Assembly: GCA_013423385.1 (NCBI GenBank)
Contig: BLZA01000058.1
Location: 124,001-188,000, forward strand
Direction of reading: 5' to 3'
Origin: Naganishia liquefaciens
Lineage: Eukaryota; Basidiomycota; Tremellomycetes; Filobasidiales; Filobasidiaceae
DNA: 64,000 nt
Part shown: piece after piece, positions 58,224-64,000 of the stretch
Numbering within the stretch: position 1 is the first letter of the stretch
Layout of the letters: each line of letters starts with the position of its first letter
The notes under the pieces: model-generated
What the model was told of the DNA's origin: nothing
What the model saw: only the letters and a program-made list of their open reading frames with translations
Database searches by the model: none
Translations under genes and position numbers: made by a program

Positions 58224-58689
58224 TGGTGTCGTTGTGTGGTTGACTGTATCAGGACTTGGACAGAACCTCTGCTGGGATCGCTGGCTATAAGAAATGTCCG
58301 TGTCAATTACGCAGGACTGCTCTTGGAAGTGATGATAACCAGCCGGAATGACGTCACCTAGGCACGTGACATCACATAGGGACTCTTGCCGGCCGACTTG
58401 GGCGCAAGGATTGACATGCCCCTCAATGATGCAGGCACAAGAATGGGCAGTGCAGGACGATATTTCAGAATCATATGCTTGAGCAGTCCTCCTCGGGTGA
58501 CAAACGTATTGTGCGCGTCGTGCCGTTTCTGAGTGAATCCTTGAAACGGAAAGACGAAGCGAGTATCGAGCCATTGAGCGATGTATCACAAGACCTGTCG
58601 AGCCCGCCCAAGTTCTTCAAACCTCTGCCACATGTCAAACAACCCTGAAGATACATTGCAGGCGCTCCTGCCCCAATTCTACACTATCT
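58224..58689. other. Intergenic, no gene seen
   Basis: About 470 bp between the 3' end of the 209-residue gene and the DUF3429 start. Confidence 0.4.
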
Positions 58690-59460
58690 CTACTTGGTGT
58701 TCCCCTCGATTTCGACTACGATTCCCTCTCTACCCATCTGGATCTCGTGAATACCCCACCGCCACCTCTCAGCCGGACTTTTCCAGTCCCACACAATCGC
58801 AGGCGCTACCCGCCCGTTGGGCCGTAAGTCACTCGCCTTCAAAGGGCTCTCTGTCCACTGGATGGTATGCGCAGCACGAAGGAGAAAGTAGCCGTGCTTT
58901 AAGAGTATCCATCGACCTGTCGAGACTTGTCTCCCGCTCTCCTGGGTTCGAAAAAGTCAGATTCGCCGAAAACCCTTATACCCAAAAGAGGTAAGCAACT
59001 TGCATGACTGTTACACTCGACTCCGACAGTCTCAAGAGTATACTCCAGGCCGGCCACGGAATACCCCATCATTCCCTTCTCAGGTGTGAATCGCTTCCAA
59101 AAAACTTCCTTCGGAATCTGCCGACAAAATTCCCAATCAATATGTCATAACAAACATACACGAATGACCCACTTCACAGTTTTTCGTTTGGGTCAAGGCT
59201 TCGTACAGCAGCGTCAACAGCCGAGTCGCGCTCCTCGGCAGATCCCTCCGTATCGGCTCTGAGATGGGTTGAGTCACAATTTTGATTTTCAACTCTGCCC
59301 GTTTCTGGCGTTCCCTACTCGTCTTTGGAGAAACAGGCTTGACGGAAAAAAGGCGTTTGGGAAACATGGAGGTGAGGGAGTCGAGCTTAGTAGATCGGGT
59401 TGGGCTAGATAAGGTTTGTAAGGATGCAAGGGTAGCTACGGGGCTGGTCATGGTAATCAT
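58690..59460 (-). CDS. Hypothetical 209-residue protein
   Basis: Three exons on the minus strand, 59460-59173, 59117-59028 and 58941-58690, total 630 nt and close in frame. The first gives MITMTSPVATLASLQTLSS and a helical stretch RRDLPRSATRLLTLLYEALT. The second reads IPKEVFWKRFTPEKGMMGYS. The third reads ESGRQVSTGRWILLKHGYFL and ends with a Trp-rich strand region VWDWKSPAERWRWGIHEIQM and GREGIVVEIEGNTK. The Trp-rich end and alternating strands look like a genuine fold, but I cannot name the family. The donor of intron 2 (GTCGGA) is weak. A competing plus-strand model (58632-59285) also closes in frame but has less protein-like composition. Confidence 0.6.
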
Positions 59461-59994
59461 CCCTATGCTGGATCTTTGCTGTATAAGCTTGACAAGGGGT
59501 CAACTCTTGCTGCGCGCTGTACTTGATGAGGTGATGAAAAGCTCAAGCAAAGACAGCCCTCGAAAACTCCTCAGGGCGGCTGGCGGATCGCACAAGAACG
59601 AGGGCGTTTATAGAACGCTTCAGTCTCAGCAAACTATTTGATCCTTCCCCCCCCTCTCAGCTCAAAGGGCAAGAATAAAACCCGAGATCAGATATCGTAT
59701 GAAAGGTACTGTCGCATCTGTATAGCGTGAGATAAAGGTTGCCAAAGGAGAAGGCGACTGAAATCGAAACTCTTCTGAGGGAGGCGCTTCATTTGATCCG
59801 GCGATGTCCCTTTATGCCGACGCCCATTGAATCTTTCCCGTTGTAATGTAACGGCGTGAGGGTCTCAAGACTCGTTACTTCTTTATCGCCAGATGAAAGG
59901 CCATGCTATGACAACTTCGTGCGAGGCTTCCTCTCGAAACGCGCTCAATCAGAGTCGCACTCAGCTTCAGCAAGGCTGATAAGGATCAGTCACG
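59461..59994. other. Intergenic, no gene seen
   Basis: About 530 bp between divergent genes (unknown protein and PP1-like phosphatase); presumably both promoters. Confidence 0.4.
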
Positions 59995-61786
<1,792 letters not shown>

Positions 61787-61905
61787 AAAGAAAAGTCGCC
61801 AATGAAATCAGTATTCCACAACAAAAAGCATCGCTATGGTGGGGTGGCGCGTTGTCTATGAATACAGTGTGATTGTGATCGTACAAAGTCTGCCATTGAT
61901 ACAGT

Positions 61906-63293
61906 TCATCCGGACTGGACATCACCGTCGAAAAAGTTGTGCTCGTCTTCCCCAACGACACCTCCTAACCGTCGCCATCTGTTGAGACGCTCCGGCATGA
62001 CGCGGTTGTATGTCTCCTTGAGTTCGTTGTAGTTCTCGGCGGGATTTACCGTGAACTGCAATGCAGGGGTCACTTTCAATTCATCTCACTAACGCGCTCT
62101 ACTCACATCGCTTTTCCCGCCCCAATCGCGCACGAGGTTATCCTCGTCTATTGCGCCCCCCTCTAGGGGATTGCGGTCGACATGTAATTTTGCCGCGGTT
62201 TTTGGATCCATGAAGGGGGTCGTCAAGCTAATGAAGGTATGCATAATGGGCGATAGATTACGGAAGTATGCATTGTGAAGTCGATTTGGATAGTGGTTCT
62301 GCATGACTGTAAATATGTTGAGTATCAGGGCGTAACGATCGGATGCTCGAACCTACTGTAAATAGACTATGGGAGACAGTCGCAGAGCATGAGCTGTCTG
62401 TCTAGAAGCAAAGGAACCAAGCTTACTTGTCTCGCAGTGGCGACGGACGGCCTACCAAAACAAAGATTAGCGCAAGACCAAAGGTTTCCGAGGTCCCGGT
62501 GCTCACTTCTTCGATGTAGAGACAGTAAAATCGACCAACAGAGTCACTGCGCCATGTCCCGGCTTGAAAAACGCTGGCGCAAGCTCCGCAAACCAGACGG
62601 CATGCTTGACCTGCTGGTCGCCCCCTTTGCTTTCGATTCCCGACGGAACGATGTAATGCACCAGATGACCTGCAGCATCGTAACCATGATAGAAATGCCG
62701 GCCCCTTGCGTGCTGTAAATCAGTCGCGAGTTTAGCTTGAACTCTAGCAGCTGTTATGGCGTGGCTTACTTCCTCCTCCACTTCTGGATCATCGAATAAG
62801 GCTTCGAGACCGTACGAACGCCTCCATATCAAGGTATCTGTCAGACGCTGGATAGTCTGTGGTATATCGCCCTTTGTTGCATCGAGATAGCTGAGACACA
62901 GGAAATGAGCGGGAATCCAAATTTTGTTAGATCCCTCGTACCGCTCTATACATTGCTTCGACTGAGTCACCTGTCAGCTTCAGATCGAAGGGAGAACAAA
63001 CTTGCACTGACCAGCCAGAACCTCTCCTCATCGGTCAGTGGCGCTTTCTTTCCAGTGCCTCCCCCATAGCCTCCCGCCCAACCCCGCAAGTACCCCTTGT
63101 CCAAAGCGGCCTCCTCCTCATTGCATGGTATCACGAGCGCTGGATCCGAGAAGTGGGCCACTACCGCTGCGAGCTTGGTCTCCTGCGTATCACTAGAAGT
63201 CGTAGAAGTGCTATCCTTCCTTTTGGAGCTGTGCAAAGACGCAATGCTAGCGATAGAGGACCGCTTGGAGCTAATGCCGCTGGCGAGACCCAT
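61906..63293 (-). CDS. CRAL-TRIO (Sec14-type) lipid-binding protein
   Basis: Cytosolic phospholipid-transfer-like protein. From MGLASGISSKRSSIASIASL (63293) a Ser-rich segment and a Gly-rich stretch (GWAGGYGGGTGKKAPLTDEE) precede the CRAL-TRIO N-terminal helices (FLCLSYLDATKGDIPQTIQR, TLIWRRSYGLEALF). The lipid-binding lobe follows with ARGRHFYHGYDAAGHLVHYI, AVTLLVDF, QNHYPNRLHNAYFRNLSPIM, HTFISLTTPFMDPKTAAKLH and the end VRDWGGKS. About four to five introns are present. The Ser/Lys-rich start suggests regulation by phosphorylation. The exact Sec14-like subfamily is not resolved. Confidence 0.85.
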
Positions 63294-64000
63294 TTCGAGC
63301 GCGTAGACGGGCGGAAGTCCCAGACGAAGGCGGAGCAGAGCAAGTGAAGACTAGCTATTCCACTAGGGTATATAAGTCAGAATCTCCGCAGCCCCTAGTC
63401 GTGTGATAGCACCGTTTGATACGAGATGAATTTCGTGCTCTCCAGGAGGGGAGGGGGGGGAGATGACGCCGACCCGACGGACCTATGGCAACTCACTTTT
63501 GAGACAAACCAAAATAACTGCGTCACTACGGGAGCCGATTGCAGCCGGTATGAGTCATCATCCCGCGGTCAATGATAAGTGCTGCAGCATCACGATCGTT
63601 CAAGTTGCGCGCGGATGATGAACTAGCCGGGTCGTGAATGCCGGAGCCAACCAAGAAAGGGCAAGGGCATCGATAGGTAGCACAGCTGATAGCATGATCT
63701 TTCCAGGGCCCATGGCACTTGTCCGTTGGAACGGGAGCGACCGAGGGGCCTGTTGAGCCTGAGATGGCGGAATCGGCCACCGGTACAAGTTTAAGAAGAG
63801 CGAAAAATATCGACAATAGGTGCGACGCAGAATACGATCTCGAACGACTTCTGCAGAAGCCGCCAACGTCCACACGGCATGTAGGGCTTGAATGCACAAG
63901 CAAAGTCATTCCAGACTGGAAGAATCTAAAAAGGGAAGCAGTTACATAATCCAAATCATCACCTTCGCTTCCCGAGTTCCATTACCCCCTCTCGACCCCT
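63294..64000. other. Right-edge region, no gene seen
   Basis: About 700 bp upstream of the CRAL-TRIO gene, running to the window edge. A run of G (around 63448-63460) is present. Minus-strand frames of 100-140 codons here lack recognisable domains. Confidence 0.35.

Noticed and set aside
58632-59285. Plus-strand three-exon model of 172 residues
   Set aside because: It closes in frame, but its composition (Ser/Arg-rich, no strands or helices of note) is poorer than the overlapping minus-strand model with its Trp-rich C-terminus.

Overview
The window is nuclear DNA of a basidiomycete fungus, probably a tremellomycete-like yeast. This rests on very intron-dense genes (typical introns 40-90 bp), fungal gene families throughout, an alpha-1,3-glucanase and a GH18 chitinase for the cell wall, and an interstitial tract of the telomere-like unit TTAGGGG. 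No genus can be named from the sequence alone. About 28 protein-coding genes lie on both strands. I found no tRNA, rRNA, CRISPR array, LTR element or other recognisable transposon.

Layout. 1-5 kb: the tail of an unidentified gene, SHY1/SURF1 (-), and an IKS1-like kinase (+). 5-12 kb: a large MFS transporter (+), a 123-residue unknown protein (+), a divergent GAPDH (-), and a decayed fragment of the same MFS gene. 12-17 kb: a DCAF4-like WD40 protein (-), an HP1/Swi6-like heterochromatin protein (+), a GH18 chitinase (+). 18-25 kb: GH71 alpha-1,3-glucanase (+), nuclear-rim protein Nur1 (-), Mediator subunit Med10 (+), PP2A activator PTPA (-). 26-36 kb: secreted GH28 polygalacturonase, PalI/SUR7-type membrane protein, ribosomal protein uL22 (RPL17) and an OPT oligopeptide transporter (all +). 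36-45 kb: a large unknown protein with low-complexity repeats (-), RRG9 (+), a cytochrome b561-like membrane protein (-), a small unknown protein (+), CAAX protease RCE1 (-). 46-55 kb: proteasome ATPase RPT5 (-), an ankyrin protein (+), an unknown protein (-), SSA-type HSP70 (-). 56-64 kb: a DUF3429 mitochondrial membrane protein (-), a 209-residue unknown protein (-), a divergent PP1-class phosphatase (+), a CRAL-TRIO lipid-binding protein (-).

Most genes are housekeeping and do not form one pathway. Themes are cell-wall and plant-polysaccharide breakdown (GH18, GH71, GH28), mitochondrial membrane biogenesis (SHY1, RRG9, DUF3429), and nuclear organisation (HP1, Nur1, Med10). Several neighbours are divergent pairs sharing 190-410 bp between start codons (SHY1/IKS1, WD40/HP1, NUR1/MED10, unknown/RRG9, RPT5/ankyrin).

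The most unusual signals are structural. (1) Microexons of 7-11 nt in four genes, several encoding catalytic or core motifs (kinase APE segment, GH18 DxxDxDxE and MAYD motifs, PP1 core). Complete splice models containing them close in frame. (2) A telomere-like TTAGGGG array inside an HSP70 intron. (3) A rearrangement that put GAPDH and an orphan gene between an intact MFS gene and a remnant of its 3' end. (4) Local duplications at gene 3' ends (RCE1, PTPA). (5) A dispersed inverted repeat whose first 16 codons differ mostly at synonymous sites. (6) A PP1-class phosphatase with a rewritten beta12-beta13 loop. Exon coordinates were worked out by hand from splice consensus and phase. Where exon lengths sum to a multiple of three, the entry says so.
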